DNA of 64,000 nucleotides from Seriola aureovittata (taxonomy: Eukaryota; Chordata; Actinopteri; Carangiformes; Carangidae), in contig NC_079378.1 of assembly GCF_021018895.1 (NCBI RefSeq), forward strand, positions 25,726,160-25,790,159, given 5' to 3'. Below, piece by piece: positions 51,101 through 53,730 of the stretch. The number at the start of each line of letters is the position of its first letter. The first letter of the stretch is position 1. Position numbers and translations under genes: made by a program. Below the pieces are notes generated by a model, which was not told where the DNA came from, did no database searches, and saw nothing but the letters and a program-made list of their open reading frames with translations.

Positions 51101-52747
51101 TCAGGTGTCAGCTGTTCTGGCTAATAAAGAGTTTAACTTGACGCTCCTCCACTTGTTGCACGTGATTATCCAAGTGAAAAGAAGTGAATGAGCAGCCAGC
51201 CAAGTCGTACACCACCATATGGCCGTGGCCTGTGGTGGCGTTGGAGCCGTTGTTTCTTTCTGCATCCCATTGTTTAGTGTCAAAAGACTGGAGGTCTCGG
51301 GGGGGGGGGGGGGTTTTATATATACTCGAGAACCCATTCTCTCTCTCAAACACACACACACACACACTCCCCCATACATACAAACACACAAAAGCAGATT
51401 ACCAGTGTCAATACAGTTCCATCCATAATCCAGACGTTTTTTAATCCACATATGTGAGTTCACATTAGAGGAAAGAAATTACCAAATGATGCCAATATAC
51501 TGACATACACAGTCGTTTGAGGTGATGACTTTCACCCCTGTAAAAACCCAAACAGTGTGGATCTTGAAACATCTGTTTCTCAGAGCAATACAAATGTGGA
51601 GAGTCTGAAATTGCCACTAGAGCCAGAGTGTAATCGTAGCAACAGAGCAACAGTTTGACATGTGGGAATGAATATGTGATGGAACTGAAGAAACAGAATC
51701 AGTAAATGTGGAATTTGTGTCTTTAACTAAGAAACTGTTCAATGGATGGACTGAAAGTGATGCAACAGTACTACTTACATCAAAGACGTCTTTGATGCCT
51801 TGGGTGGTCCTCAGCCAGCTGCGGTTCAACTCACTCAGCTCCAAAATGGGCTGCACCTTCAGCCGGACCGACTCTCCGGACTGACGGATCATCTCCACGA
51901 TTTCGTCCCTGTTCTTGTTCTCCACATTGATCCCATTTATTTCCACCAGCCTGTCTCCCGGCACCAGGCCCAGAGCCCTGTCTTTAGTCCCAGCACCTGG
52001 TTCGGCAAAGTGCACCACATGTCGACGCACTCCTCCGTCAGAGTGCCGGTCTAGCATGGTGCTCCTTCTCAAGGAGAAGCCAAAGTCCCCAGTGTTGCGC
52101 CGCTGCAGCTCCAGCTCTCGTGGATCTGGTATTGGTGGAGCAGCAAGCACAGGCAGCTGGAGGTCTGCACCAGGGAAGGTCTTCTCCACCATCTCAGGTA
52201 TTTGAACCATGTTGGTGGTTTTCAGGTCGGTGTGGGACCTCAAAGACGACCTACTCCAGTTCTGCCTAGAAAGATTAGAGGCATCTAAAGTATTGTCCTC
52301 TTTGCTCCTCTGGGAAAAAGACACGTGTCTCTGCCCCCCTGCAGAATTCAATTTAGCCAATTCACCAAACCGAGCAGCTCTCTCCTTTACAGAGCTCCGA
52401 TTGGGTTCCACTTCACTTCCCTTCACGTCTTCCCCAGAGGTACTTGCACTTATTTGCCCCACATCCTGCGGTGTGTCATGAAGGCGCTCAGCCTCCAGCG
52501 CTGTCAGGGACAGCTCTGTATTGCTAGCCACCTTGATAGGGATAGGATTCGAGATCTCCAACTTGTTCCTAGACTCCCTCTTAGAACTCCCTCGATTGAG
52601 GTGGAAAAAGCCTCTACGAATGCTCATCTCTTCCAGGCTCTTTAACTCTGCCTGGGACATACGCTCTTTCTTTTCTTTCTTGTCTTTCTTTTCCTTCTTG
52701 CCCAAGTCCTTCTCCTTCTCCTTGTCTTTCTTTATTAGGTTAAACAT
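170..52747 (-). CDS. myo18a: Myosin XVIIIA, whole spliced gene (alpha-type start to long C-terminus)
   Basis: Unconventional class XVIII myosin. The family binds actin and acts in actomyosin scaffolding, Golgi shape and muscle sarcomeres; its motor is known to have little or no actin-activated ATPase activity. Joining 51779-52747 to c1-c39 gives 7,365 nt, an exact codon multiple (2,454 residues plus stop). Domains by residue: KE-rich 1-31, PDZ about 210-300, motor about 350-1145 (P-loop GKSGSGKTT 488-496, switch I NGNASRFS, switch II DTPGFQN), IQ motif about 1160-1180 ([14 protein letters not shown]), coiled coil about 1235-1930, Ser/Lys-rich tail 1985-2454. An alternative N-terminal exon set lies at 39003-43509. 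All exon phases agree and 36 of 38 junctions between shared exons match the family as I recall it with no extra or missing residues of note. The end of the short C-terminal isoform seen in mammals is not found here and may lie left of base 1. Confidence 0.96.
2060..2182 (-). CDS. myo18a: myo18a exon c38, start of nonhelical tail
   Basis: Residues 1944-1985: [20 protein letters not shown], then [39 protein letters not shown] is a MYO18A signature. Acceptor CTTCACAG, donor GTTAGA, ends in phase 2. Mammalian short isoforms diverge just after this point. Confidence 0.95.
2183..6592 (-). other. myo18a: myo18a intron between c37 and c38
   Basis: A 4.4-kb AT-rich intron with a GAT-rich triplet run at 6035-6074 and a CA run near 4163-4184. 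No coding exon or mobile element was recognised. Alternative exons could hide here, since mammals splice variably in this part of the tail. Confidence 0.6.
6035..6074 (+). repeat. (GAT)n microsatellite
   Basis: GATGAT triplets with one GGT interruption, in the c37-c38 intron. Confidence 0.9.
6593..6637 (-). CDS. myo18a: myo18a small exon c37
   Basis: Forty-five nt encoding [15 protein letters not shown] and part of a Thr codon (residues 1929-1944), identical in motif to mammalian MYO18A. Acceptor CTTCTGGCAG, donor GTGAGA, phase 2 to 2. It lies alone between two large introns. Confidence 0.93.
7243..7382 (-). CDS. myo18a: myo18a exon c36, end of coiled coil
   Basis: Residues 1883-1929: [39 protein letters not shown] and NDDLIN. 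Acceptor TTTCACCAG, donor GTATGT, ends in phase 2. The acidic ESDDNDD motif marks the end of the rod. Confidence 0.95.
7482..7667 (-). CDS. myo18a: myo18a exon c35, coiled coil
   Basis: Residues 1821-1882: [20 protein letters not shown], then [20 protein letters not shown] and [10 protein letters not shown]. Acceptor CCTCCCAG, donor GTAAGG, phase 0 to 0. Confidence 0.96.
8306..8443 (-). CDS. myo18a: myo18a exon c34, coiled coil
   Basis: Residues 1775-1820: [20 protein letters not shown], then [20 protein letters not shown] and QIKRLE. Acceptor TTCCCCCAG, donor GTGAGA, phase 0 to 0. Confidence 0.96.
8444..10870 (-). other. myo18a: myo18a intron between c33 and c34
   Basis: About 2.4 kb. A dispersed repeat fills roughly 9590-9990; the rest is AT-rich with no exon recognised. 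Confidence 0.6.
9590..9990 (+). repeat. Dispersed perciform-type repeat
   Basis: The stretch includes GTTAACATGGTGATGTTTAG and CAATTCATCCAGTAGTTGTT, then TTTCAGTCTGGACCAAAGTGG. I recognise this series from a very common nonautonomous element of percomorph fishes. The copy is diverged and its ends are approximate. Confidence 0.6.
10871..10954 (-). CDS. myo18a: myo18a exon c33, coiled coil
   Basis: Residues 1747-1774: [20 protein letters not shown] then EKQEIQEK. Acceptor GTGTCCTAG, with a sense-strand (TG)n tract beginning 7 nt upstream; donor GTAGAA, phase 0 to 0. Confidence 0.94.
10961..11003 (+). repeat. (CA)n microsatellite at c33 acceptor
   Basis: Pure CA run, 7 bp from c33; (TG)n in the sense strand. 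A further TG/GA-rich stretch follows at 11036-11082. Confidence 0.97.
11522..11638 (-). CDS. myo18a: myo18a exon c32, coiled coil
   Basis: Residues 1708-1746: [20 protein letters not shown], then [19 protein letters not shown]. Acceptor GTCTGGCAG, donor GTAACT, phase 0 to 0. Confidence 0.95.
12546..12659 (-). CDS. myo18a: myo18a exon c31, coiled coil
   Basis: Residues 1670-1707: [20 protein letters not shown], then [18 protein letters not shown]. Acceptor TTTCTCACAG, donor GTGAGT, phase 0 to 0. Confidence 0.95.
12879..13025 (-). CDS. myo18a: myo18a exon c30, coiled coil
   Basis: Residues 1621-1669: [34 protein letters not shown] and [13 protein letters not shown]. Acceptor ATTGACAG, donor GTATGC, phase 0 to 0. 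Confidence 0.95.
13187..13291 (-). CDS. myo18a: myo18a exon c29, coiled coil
   Basis: Residues 1586-1620: [20 protein letters not shown] then [14 protein letters not shown]. Acceptor TGTCCTGCAG, donor GTACTT, phase 0 to 0. Confidence 0.95.
13838..13948 (-). CDS. myo18a: myo18a exon c28, coiled coil
   Basis: Residues 1549-1585: [20 protein letters not shown], then [17 protein letters not shown]. Acceptor TGTCCTCAG, donor GTAGGC, phase 0 to 0. High identity to the family. Confidence 0.95.
14138..14338 (-). CDS. myo18a: myo18a exon c27, coiled coil (most conserved rod segment)
   Basis: Residues 1482-1548. [15 protein letters not shown] is followed by [20 protein letters not shown] and [20 protein letters not shown], essentially identical to human MYO18A from the SSQES block on. 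Acceptor CTGCCTGCAG, donor GTACAG, phase 0 to 0. Confidence 0.97.
14474..14597 (-). CDS. myo18a: myo18a exon c26, coiled coil
   Basis: Residues 1440-1481: [20 protein letters not shown] then [16 protein letters not shown]. Acceptor GCGTTCCAG with a sense-strand (TG)n tract 10 nt away; donor GTAAGC, ends in phase 0. Confidence 0.95.
14608..14638 (+). repeat. (CA)n microsatellite at c26 acceptor
   Basis: Pure CA run starting 11 bp from c26; (TG)n in the sense strand. Confidence 0.97.
15375..15529 (-). CDS. myo18a: myo18a exon c25, coiled coil
   Basis: Residues 1389-1440: [20 protein letters not shown], then [20 protein letters not shown] and DLEKKQRK. Acceptor ATGCTGCAG, preceded by a sense-strand (TG)n tract; donor GTCAGT, ends in phase 2. 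Confidence 0.95.
15540..15584 (+). repeat. (CA)n microsatellite at c25 acceptor
   Basis: Pure CA run starting 11 bp from c25; (TG)n in the sense strand. Confidence 0.97.
15693..15820 (-). CDS. myo18a: myo18a exon c24, coiled coil, with a GC donor
   Basis: Residues 1346-1388: [20 protein letters not shown], then [20 protein letters not shown] and RR. The frame and family alignment place the boundary at AAGG followed by GCAAGA, a good GC donor match; no GT is available downstream before the frame leaves the family sequence. Phase 0 end. Confidence 0.92.
17062..17179 (-). CDS. myo18a: myo18a exon c23, coiled coil
   Basis: Residues 1307-1346: [32 protein letters not shown] and an Asp run (DDDDDDAG). 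Acceptor ACTTCCAG, donor GTTAGT, ends in phase 1. A 12-bp tandem repeat lies directly upstream of the acceptor. Confidence 0.94.
17187..17246 (+). repeat. 12-bp minisatellite at c23 acceptor
   Basis: Five tandem 12-bp units, two TCACAGATTCAG and three TCACAGAGTCAG. It lies 8 bp from c23; in the sense strand each unit contains CTGAC or CTGAA, a branch-point-like pentamer. Confidence 0.95.
17322..17441 (-). CDS. myo18a: myo18a exon c22, coiled coil, with a weak GC donor
   Basis: Residues 1267-1306: [20 protein letters not shown], then [20 protein letters not shown]. The family alignment requires the exon to end at CAG followed by GCACAC; reading through meets a stop four codons later and no GT is usable nearby. 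The inferred donor is therefore GC with a poor downstream match. Phase 0 to 0. Confidence 0.9.
17594..17683 (-). CDS. myo18a: myo18a exon c21, coiled coil
   Basis: Residues 1237-1266: [20 protein letters not shown] then NTDRLESR. First exon of the rod, with heptad-like spacing of Leu. Acceptor GTGCTCCAG, donor GTGGGT, phase 0 to 0. Confidence 0.94.
17886..18029 (-). CDS. myo18a: myo18a exon c20, lever arm to tail junction
   Basis: Residues 1189-1236: [34 protein letters not shown] and [12 protein letters not shown]. It matches the conserved head-tail junction of myosins (WPWWKLF). Donor GTGAGC, phase 0 to 0. Confidence 0.95.
18231..18294 (+). repeat. L2-like retroposon 3' tail with (TCTA)n
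   Basis: CCCCTTGGGGATAAATAAAG followed by TATC/TCTA repeats is the typical 3' end of short, 5'-truncated L2-clade non-LTR copies in fish. Only the tail remains. Confidence 0.65.
20231..20286 (+). repeat. L2-like retroposon 3' tail
   Basis: CCCACTGGGGATGAATAAAG followed by an AATTGAATGGAATT tail, a diverged relative of the tail at 18231-18294. Confidence 0.5.
20360..20990 (+). repeat. Probable dispersed repeat
   Basis: Starts AAAGGGGCAGTATGTTAGTT and has GGAGCGAGTGGCGGTGATGG and GGTTAGCATGCTAAC. The GC content and style differ from the surrounding intron and resemble an interspersed fish element. Ends and family are uncertain. Confidence 0.4.
21884..22012 (-). CDS. myo18a: myo18a exon c19, lever arm with IQ motif
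   Basis: Residues 1146-1188: [20 protein letters not shown], then the IQ motif [18 protein letters not shown], a calmodulin/light-chain binding helix. Acceptor TGCTCCAG, donor GTAGGA, phase 0 to 0. A 172-nt dinucleotide tract, (TG)n in the sense strand, abuts the acceptor. Confidence 0.95.
22027..22198 (+). repeat. Long (CA)n microsatellite at c19 acceptor
   Basis: Nearly pure CA dinucleotides over 172 bp with a few single-base interruptions. It begins 15 bp from c19 and is (TG)n in the myo18a sense strand. Confidence 0.97.
22199..23638 (-). other. myo18a: myo18a intron between c18 and c19
   Basis: Apart from the dinucleotide tract next to c19, nothing is recognised: no coding exon, no clear mobile element. 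Confidence 0.6.
23639..23704 (-). CDS. myo18a: myo18a exon c18, converter
   Basis: Residues 1124-1145: [20 protein letters not shown] then SR. Acceptor CTGCCCAG, donor GTGAGT, phase 0 to 0. A sense-strand (TG)n tract begins about 20 nt upstream of the acceptor. Confidence 0.95.
23725..23767 (+). repeat. (CA)n microsatellite at c18 acceptor
   Basis: Pure CA run starting 21 bp from c18; (TG)n in the sense strand. Confidence 0.97.
24809..24918 (-). CDS. myo18a: myo18a exon c17, converter
   Basis: Residues 1087-1123: [20 protein letters not shown] then [16 protein letters not shown]. It is almost identical to mammalian MYO18A. Acceptor CTTCACAG, donor GTAAGT, phase 0. Confidence 0.96.
25051..25276 (-). 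CDS. myo18a: myo18a exon c16, motor
   Basis: Residues 1012-1087. [20 protein letters not shown] is the lower 50K strut region. A variable insert ([13 protein letters not shown]) follows, then [20 protein letters not shown] and SLRIYRQG. Acceptor TTCTCCAG, donor GTGAGG, ends in phase 1. Confidence 0.95.
26404..26590 (-). CDS. myo18a: myo18a exon c15, motor
   Basis: Residues 949-1011. It contains [34 protein letters not shown] and [13 protein letters not shown]. Acceptor CTTGCAG, donor GTGAGA, phase 0. This is the region around loop 2 and the start of the lower 50K domain helices. Confidence 0.95.
26700..26859 (-). CDS. myo18a: myo18a exon c14, motor
   Basis: Residues 896-949. It reads [17 protein letters not shown] and [15 protein letters not shown] then LLQDSQK. 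[15 protein letters not shown] is diagnostic for MYO18A. Acceptor ACATCAG, donor GTAAGA, ends in phase 2. Confidence 0.95.
27594..27840 (+). repeat. Long (TG)n microsatellite with TATG interruptions
   Basis: About 247 bp of TG repeats broken by TATG and TATGTATG units. It starts 13 bp past the GC donor of c13 and is (AC)n in the sense strand. Confidence 0.97.
27854..27992 (-). CDS. myo18a: myo18a exon c13, motor, with a GC donor
   Basis: Residues 850-896: [17 protein letters not shown], then [17 protein letters not shown]. To stay in frame with c14 (GHTFLLK) the exon must end at AAAG followed by GCAAGG, a classic GC-AG donor. No GT occurs nearby because the intron continues into a long (AC)n tract. 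A (TG)n tract in sense orientation precedes the acceptor. Ends in phase 1. Confidence 0.92.
28012..28060 (+). repeat. (CA)n microsatellite at c13 acceptor
   Basis: CA repeat with two GA interruptions, 20 bp from c13; (TG)n in the sense strand. Confidence 0.95.
28061..30213 (-). other. myo18a: myo18a intron between c12 and c13
   Basis: About 2.2 kb. It holds a perfect hairpin at 28345-28381. A plus-strand open frame at 29535-30002 has no family resemblance and is taken as chance. Confidence 0.6.
28345..28381. repeat. Perfect 15-bp inverted repeat (hairpin)
   Basis: TAATGAAACTCTGGC, a 7-nt loop CTCTATA, then GCCAGAGTTTCATTA. The arms match at all 15 positions. It is in the c12-c13 intron and shorter than a microRNA precursor. 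Confidence 0.95.
30214..30300 (-). CDS. myo18a: myo18a exon c12, motor
   Basis: Residues 821-849: [15 protein letters not shown] then [12 protein letters not shown]. Twenty-nine codons, phase 0 to 0, with acceptor GTTCGTGCAG and donor GTGAGT. It matches the [23 protein letters not shown] segment of mammals, with a slightly shorter acidic loop. Confidence 0.93.
31905..32097 (-). CDS. myo18a: myo18a exon c11, motor with switch II
   Basis: Residues 756-820. It contains [15 protein letters not shown], switch [10 protein letters not shown] (DIAGFE in active myosins), and [17 protein letters not shown] then [10 protein letters not shown]. The altered switch II is a class XVIII trait consistent with poor ATP hydrolysis. 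Donor GTGAGG, phase 0. A (TG)n-like tract in the sense strand lies just upstream of the acceptor. Confidence 0.95.
32540..32630 (-). CDS. myo18a: myo18a exon c10, motor
   Basis: Residues 726-756. It reads [18 protein letters not shown], then [13 protein letters not shown], matching [23 protein letters not shown] of the family. Donor GTTAGT, ends in phase 2. Confidence 0.93.
33480..33650 (-). CDS. myo18a: myo18a exon c9, motor
   Basis: Residues 669-726. It has [20 protein letters not shown] and [12 protein letters not shown], then a Ser/Thr-rich insertion with [12 protein letters not shown]. The [19 protein letters not shown] block is a hallmark of MYO18A. Acceptor TGTCTCAG, donor GTACTC, ends in phase 1. 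Confidence 0.95.
33651..36123 (-). other. myo18a: myo18a intron between c8 and c9
   Basis: About 2.5 kb, AT-rich, with a GCA/GAA triplet run near 35.23 kb and the (TG)n tract at its 5' end (36045-36108). No exon or mobile element was recognised. Confidence 0.6.
36045..36108 (+). repeat. (TG)n microsatellite at c8 donor
   Basis: Pure TG run of about 64 bp, 16 bp past the c8 donor; (AC)n in the sense strand. Confidence 0.97.
36124..36268 (-). CDS. myo18a: myo18a exon c8, motor
   Basis: Residues 621-669. It contains [34 protein letters not shown] and AAGATK. Acceptor CTGTCAG, donor GTACGA, ends in phase 1. A 64-nt dinucleotide tract that is (AC)n in the sense strand begins 16 nt after the donor. 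Confidence 0.95.
36631..36694 (-). CDS. myo18a: myo18a exon c7, motor
   Basis: Residues 599-620: [20 protein letters not shown] then TK. It is very close to the mammalian TELHLNHLAENNVFGI. Acceptor CATCAG, donor GTAAAT, ends in phase 0. Confidence 0.94.
36841..36941 (-). CDS. myo18a: myo18a exon c6, motor
   Basis: Residues 566-599: [18 protein letters not shown] and [16 protein letters not shown]. It matches the motor segment LLEKxRVxRRPxxExxFNVFYYLL of the family. Donor GTCAGG, ends in phase 2. Confidence 0.95.
37137..37279 (-). CDS. myo18a: myo18a exon c5, motor with switch I
   Basis: Residues 518-565. It reads [16 protein letters not shown], then switch [10 protein letters not shown] and [16 protein letters not shown]. 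The canonical NxNSSRFG becomes NGNASRFS as in MYO18A. Donor GTACAA, phase 0. Confidence 0.95.
37380..37590 (-). CDS. myo18a: myo18a exon c4, motor with P-loop
   Basis: Residues 448-518. [15 protein letters not shown] is followed by the P-loop [14 protein letters not shown], compared with GESGAGKT in conventional myosins; the Ser replacing Ala is typical of class XVIII. The exon ends in phase 1 at GTAGGT, and the next exon completes a Thr codon. Confidence 0.96.
37715..37891 (-). CDS. myo18a: myo18a exon c3, motor
   Basis: Residues 389-447, phase 0 to 0. It contains [15 protein letters not shown] and [14 protein letters not shown], the conserved stretch leading to the nucleotide pocket (the region that reads LNEASVLHNLR in conventional myosins). 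Ends SMYSEK at a GTAGGC donor. Confidence 0.95.
37978..38084 (-). CDS. myo18a: myo18a exon c2, motor
   Basis: Residues 353-388. It reads [18 protein letters not shown] followed by [11 protein letters not shown]. The acceptor is GATGCAG and the donor is GTATTT; it ends in phase 0. The conserved DVDEDDVEK block anchors the alignment to MYO18A. Confidence 0.92.
38434..38521 (-). CDS. myo18a: myo18a exon c1, start of motor region
   Basis: Residues 324-353 of the alpha form. It reads [13 protein letters not shown] and then [13 protein letters not shown], the N-terminal SH3-like entry to the motor. Acceptor CTAACAG, donor GTTAGT, ends in phase 1. The first residues are where the alternative N-termini join. 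Confidence 0.93.
39003..39062 (-). CDS. myo18a: Probable 60-nt myo18a cassette exon before the motor
   Basis: Acceptor CCCTTCTCCAG, twenty codons beginning [15 protein letters not shown] and ending AAAK, then a GTCTGG donor. It is phase 0 at both ends and is followed in frame by GKTEEQ of c1. The equivalent linker in mammals also ends in a residue pair followed by TEEQ. It can be skipped without changing frame. Confidence 0.62.
40481..40552 (-). CDS. myo18a: Probable small myo18a exon between the alternative N-terminus and motor
   Basis: Seventy-two nt, phase 0 to phase 0, between an AACCGTAG acceptor and a GTAACA donor. It encodes [18 protein letters not shown] followed by TVNGSD, a charged, protein-like sequence with no stop. 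It lies upstream of the motor exons in the right orientation and keeps the frame open. It may be used only in the gamma-like form, or as a cassette in both forms. Confidence 0.6.
40758..40781 (-). CDS. myo18a: Candidate 24-nt myo18a micro-exon (AQSAPKQQ)
   Basis: The acceptor TCTTGTCGTTCTGCCCCAG has a strong pyrimidine tract. It is followed by eight codons and then a GTGTGT donor. It is phase 0 at both ends and would read in frame between the PxGF exon and the 72-nt exon at 40481-40552. Its coding content is Gln/Pro/Ala-rich. It is too short for homology support. Confidence 0.42.
41213..41256 (+). repeat. (ATT)n microsatellite
   Basis: About 14 ATT triplets within a myo18a intron. Confidence 0.95.
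41286..41325 (+). repeat. L2-like retroposon 3' tail
   Basis: CCCCTAGGGGATAAATAGAG followed by CATCTATCTATCT, a third short copy of the same tail type. Confidence 0.5.
42730..43509 (-). CDS. myo18a: myo18a alternative (gamma-like) N-terminal exon with PxGF repeats
   Basis: This 780-nt exon runs from an acceptor (TTTGTATCCAG) to a GTACTG donor and is phase 0 at both ends. An in-frame ATG lies at 43398, but the frame is also open upstream to the acceptor, so the true start may be in an earlier exon. It contains a basic Val/Arg block ([15 protein letters not shown]), a Glu-rich acidic stretch, and five copies of a roughly 15-residue unit with core PxGF[IV][PH]. It joins in frame to the motor exons and sits inside the large first intron of the alpha form. 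This matches, by position and style, the extended N-terminus of the striated-muscle (gamma) myosin-18A isoform; that link is inferred. Confidence 0.78.
44125..44148 (-). CDS. myo18a: Candidate 24-nt micro-exon of the alternative myo18a N-terminus
   Basis: On the minus strand a pyrimidine-rich acceptor (TTGCTTTTTATTGTGTAG) is followed by eight codons, VKVENKPD, and a good GTAAGT donor. It is phase 0 at both ends, so it would join in frame to the exon at 42730-43509, whose reading frame is open at its own acceptor. No start codon is seen here, so a further upstream exon would be needed. The signals are good but the exon is very short, so chance is possible. Confidence 0.4.
45042..45465. promoter_or_regulatory. 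Candidate muscle regulatory cluster (MEF2 and E-box)
   Basis: Two exact matches to the MEF2 consensus YTAWWWWTAR occur, CTATAAATAG at 45049-45058 and CTATTAATAG at 45442-45451. An E-box CAGCTG is at 45420-45425 and an octamer ATTTGCAT at 45453-45460. The cluster lies about 1 kb and 1.5 kb upstream of the gamma-like myo18a exons and inside the alpha form's first intron, where a striated-muscle promoter would be expected. The first site also reads as a TATA box on the plus strand. Functional role is inferred. Confidence 0.3.
48529..48594 (+). repeat. Telomere-like TTAGGG minisatellite with terminal inverted unit
   Basis: Two TTAGGG units in a row begin a series of a 17-bp unit GGGTTAGGGTCACCCAG. 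It ends in a perfect palindrome with 12-bp arms, CAGGGGTTAGGG and CCCTAACCCCTG, separated by TCG (48568-48594). Confidence 0.9.
49888..50035 (+). repeat. Dispersed fish repeat (TGCTAAGCTAAGCTAA type)
   Basis: GCTATGCTAAGCTAAGCTAA, an AGCTTCGTAGTTAGCGTACA segment, then TGTTGAACTATTCTTTTAAA. This is the layout of a short, abundant interspersed element in percomorph fishes. Copy is complete or nearly so but diverged. Confidence 0.6.
51779..52747 (-). CDS. myo18a: myo18a alpha-type first coding exon (KE motif and PDZ domain)
   Basis: Codes 323 residues from ATG at 52747 to a GTAAGT donor starting at 51778, ending in phase 0. It begins [14 protein letters not shown], the KE-rich segment that in this family gives ATP-insensitive actin binding. 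[12 protein letters not shown] and [13 protein letters not shown] are strongly conserved in vertebrate MYO18A. The PDZ domain covers about residues 210-300, with carboxylate loop GDFGFSL and the core [21 protein letters not shown] possible acceptor (CAAACAG) at 52774 suggests that a noncoding exon precedes it. A candidate noncoding first exon with a strong GTAGGT donor ends at 56128, close to a CCAAT box, but that is only inference. Confidence 0.95.
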
Positions 52748-52773
52748 GCTTGCCCTTTTCTACAGGCCTTCAC

Positions 52774-53049
52774 CTGTTTGAATTGTTTAGAGCGGGAAAA
52801 GGAGAGTTTTATATAAACTATCATGAAAGCACCACAGAGGATGAGCAGGACATACGGACCAGTGATGTCATCTGTAAGAAAGAAGTAAACAAAATCAATA
52901 ATACAGCCATCTCTTTTAAAGGTGGAGTAAATGATTCTAATCCTATACAAATTCAGAATATCTCATCATGGACAACTGTCGGTTCTGTTGTGTTCCTACA
53001 AAGATCCTCTTCTGTAAATGGAAACAGGCAAATGTGAACACAAGTAAGA
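52774..53049. other. 5' flank of the myo18a PDZ exon
   Basis: No coding exon was recognised. It holds the acceptor-like CAAACAG that may bound the 5' UTR of the alpha exon. Confidence 0.4.
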
Positions 53050-53730
53050 CAAATGCTTAATGTCTGAGTTTAAAAATGGCGCACATATCTAGACAGATTT
53101 GTAAAGTTATTTTTTAACTAATGCATATTATGTCTTACTGTTTTTTTTACAGATGGCAAAAGAAGGTCGAAGTATGGTGTGGGACTACTTCACCAAGAAT
53201 GTCACTGGTGAAGCAGTCTGTAATATTTGTGCAACTTCTCTAAGCCAGGGATCAAGCAAGCAAAAAGCAAAAAACACAACCAACCTATGGCAGCACCTTA
53301 AAGCTAAACATGATGATGTTTATGAGGAAGCACAGGGTAAGATGGCACAATCAAAGAAAGTGTCACAGTCACAGACTCAGCCCACACTCATGCAAGCCTT
53401 TGATAGGACCACAAAGTGGACCCCCAATGACTGAAGAACAAAGGAAATGGACAAATTGATCATGGAAATGATTGCAACTGCTTGTTCTACACACTTTCTG
53501 ATAATAAAAGCATTTGAGAATAGTAAAATGTTCTCCCTTCAATTTATATCTTTGTAACAAGTGTTTGGAAATATATTCAAGCCATCAAAGACAGGTATTT
53601 CGTCTTTTTTTTTTAATTGAAAAATGTAAAAAATTAAATCGGCTGATATATCGGTTATCGTAATTTTTTATTCCCTAATATCAGAATCGGCAGCGGCCCC
53701 AAAAAATCGGGGGGGTCAGGACTGCGCTCA
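53050..53730 (+). mobile_element. hAT-type DNA transposon remnant
   Basis: An open frame at 53153-53434 encodes a BED-type zinc finger (VWDYFTKNVTGEAVCNICAT, then LWQHLKAKH), followed by the linker typical of hAT/ZBED transposases. It then hits a stop, and residues like TKEMDKLIMEMIA continue in a shifted frame before similarity is lost, so the transposase is truncated and dead. The end (about 53636-53715) carries ATATCGGTTATCG-like and GGCCCCAAAAAATCG motifs seen at the ends of fish hAT-related elements. Terminal repeats were not fully defined. Confidence 0.75.
53153..53434 (+). pseudogene. BED zinc-finger fragment of hAT transposase
   Basis: Ninety-three codons with the BED finger Cys pair (CNIC), then His spacing in LWQHLKAKH. 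The intact enzyme would be several hundred residues longer; the catalytic RNase H-like domain is absent. It is preceded by TTTTTTTTACAG, an acceptor-like sequence. Confidence 0.7.

Larger units (their letters stand above)
43510..51778 (-). other. myo18a: Large myo18a intron region upstream of the alternative N-terminus
   Basis: Noncoding for the alpha form. It holds the micro-exon candidate at 44125-44148, the MEF2/E-box cluster near 45 kb, telomere-like repeats near 48.55 kb, a GA run at 48139-48166, an ATTA run near 49.04 kb, and a dispersed fish repeat at 49.89-50.04 kb. A first exon supplying the gamma-like start codon is expected here but was not identified. Confidence 0.5.
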
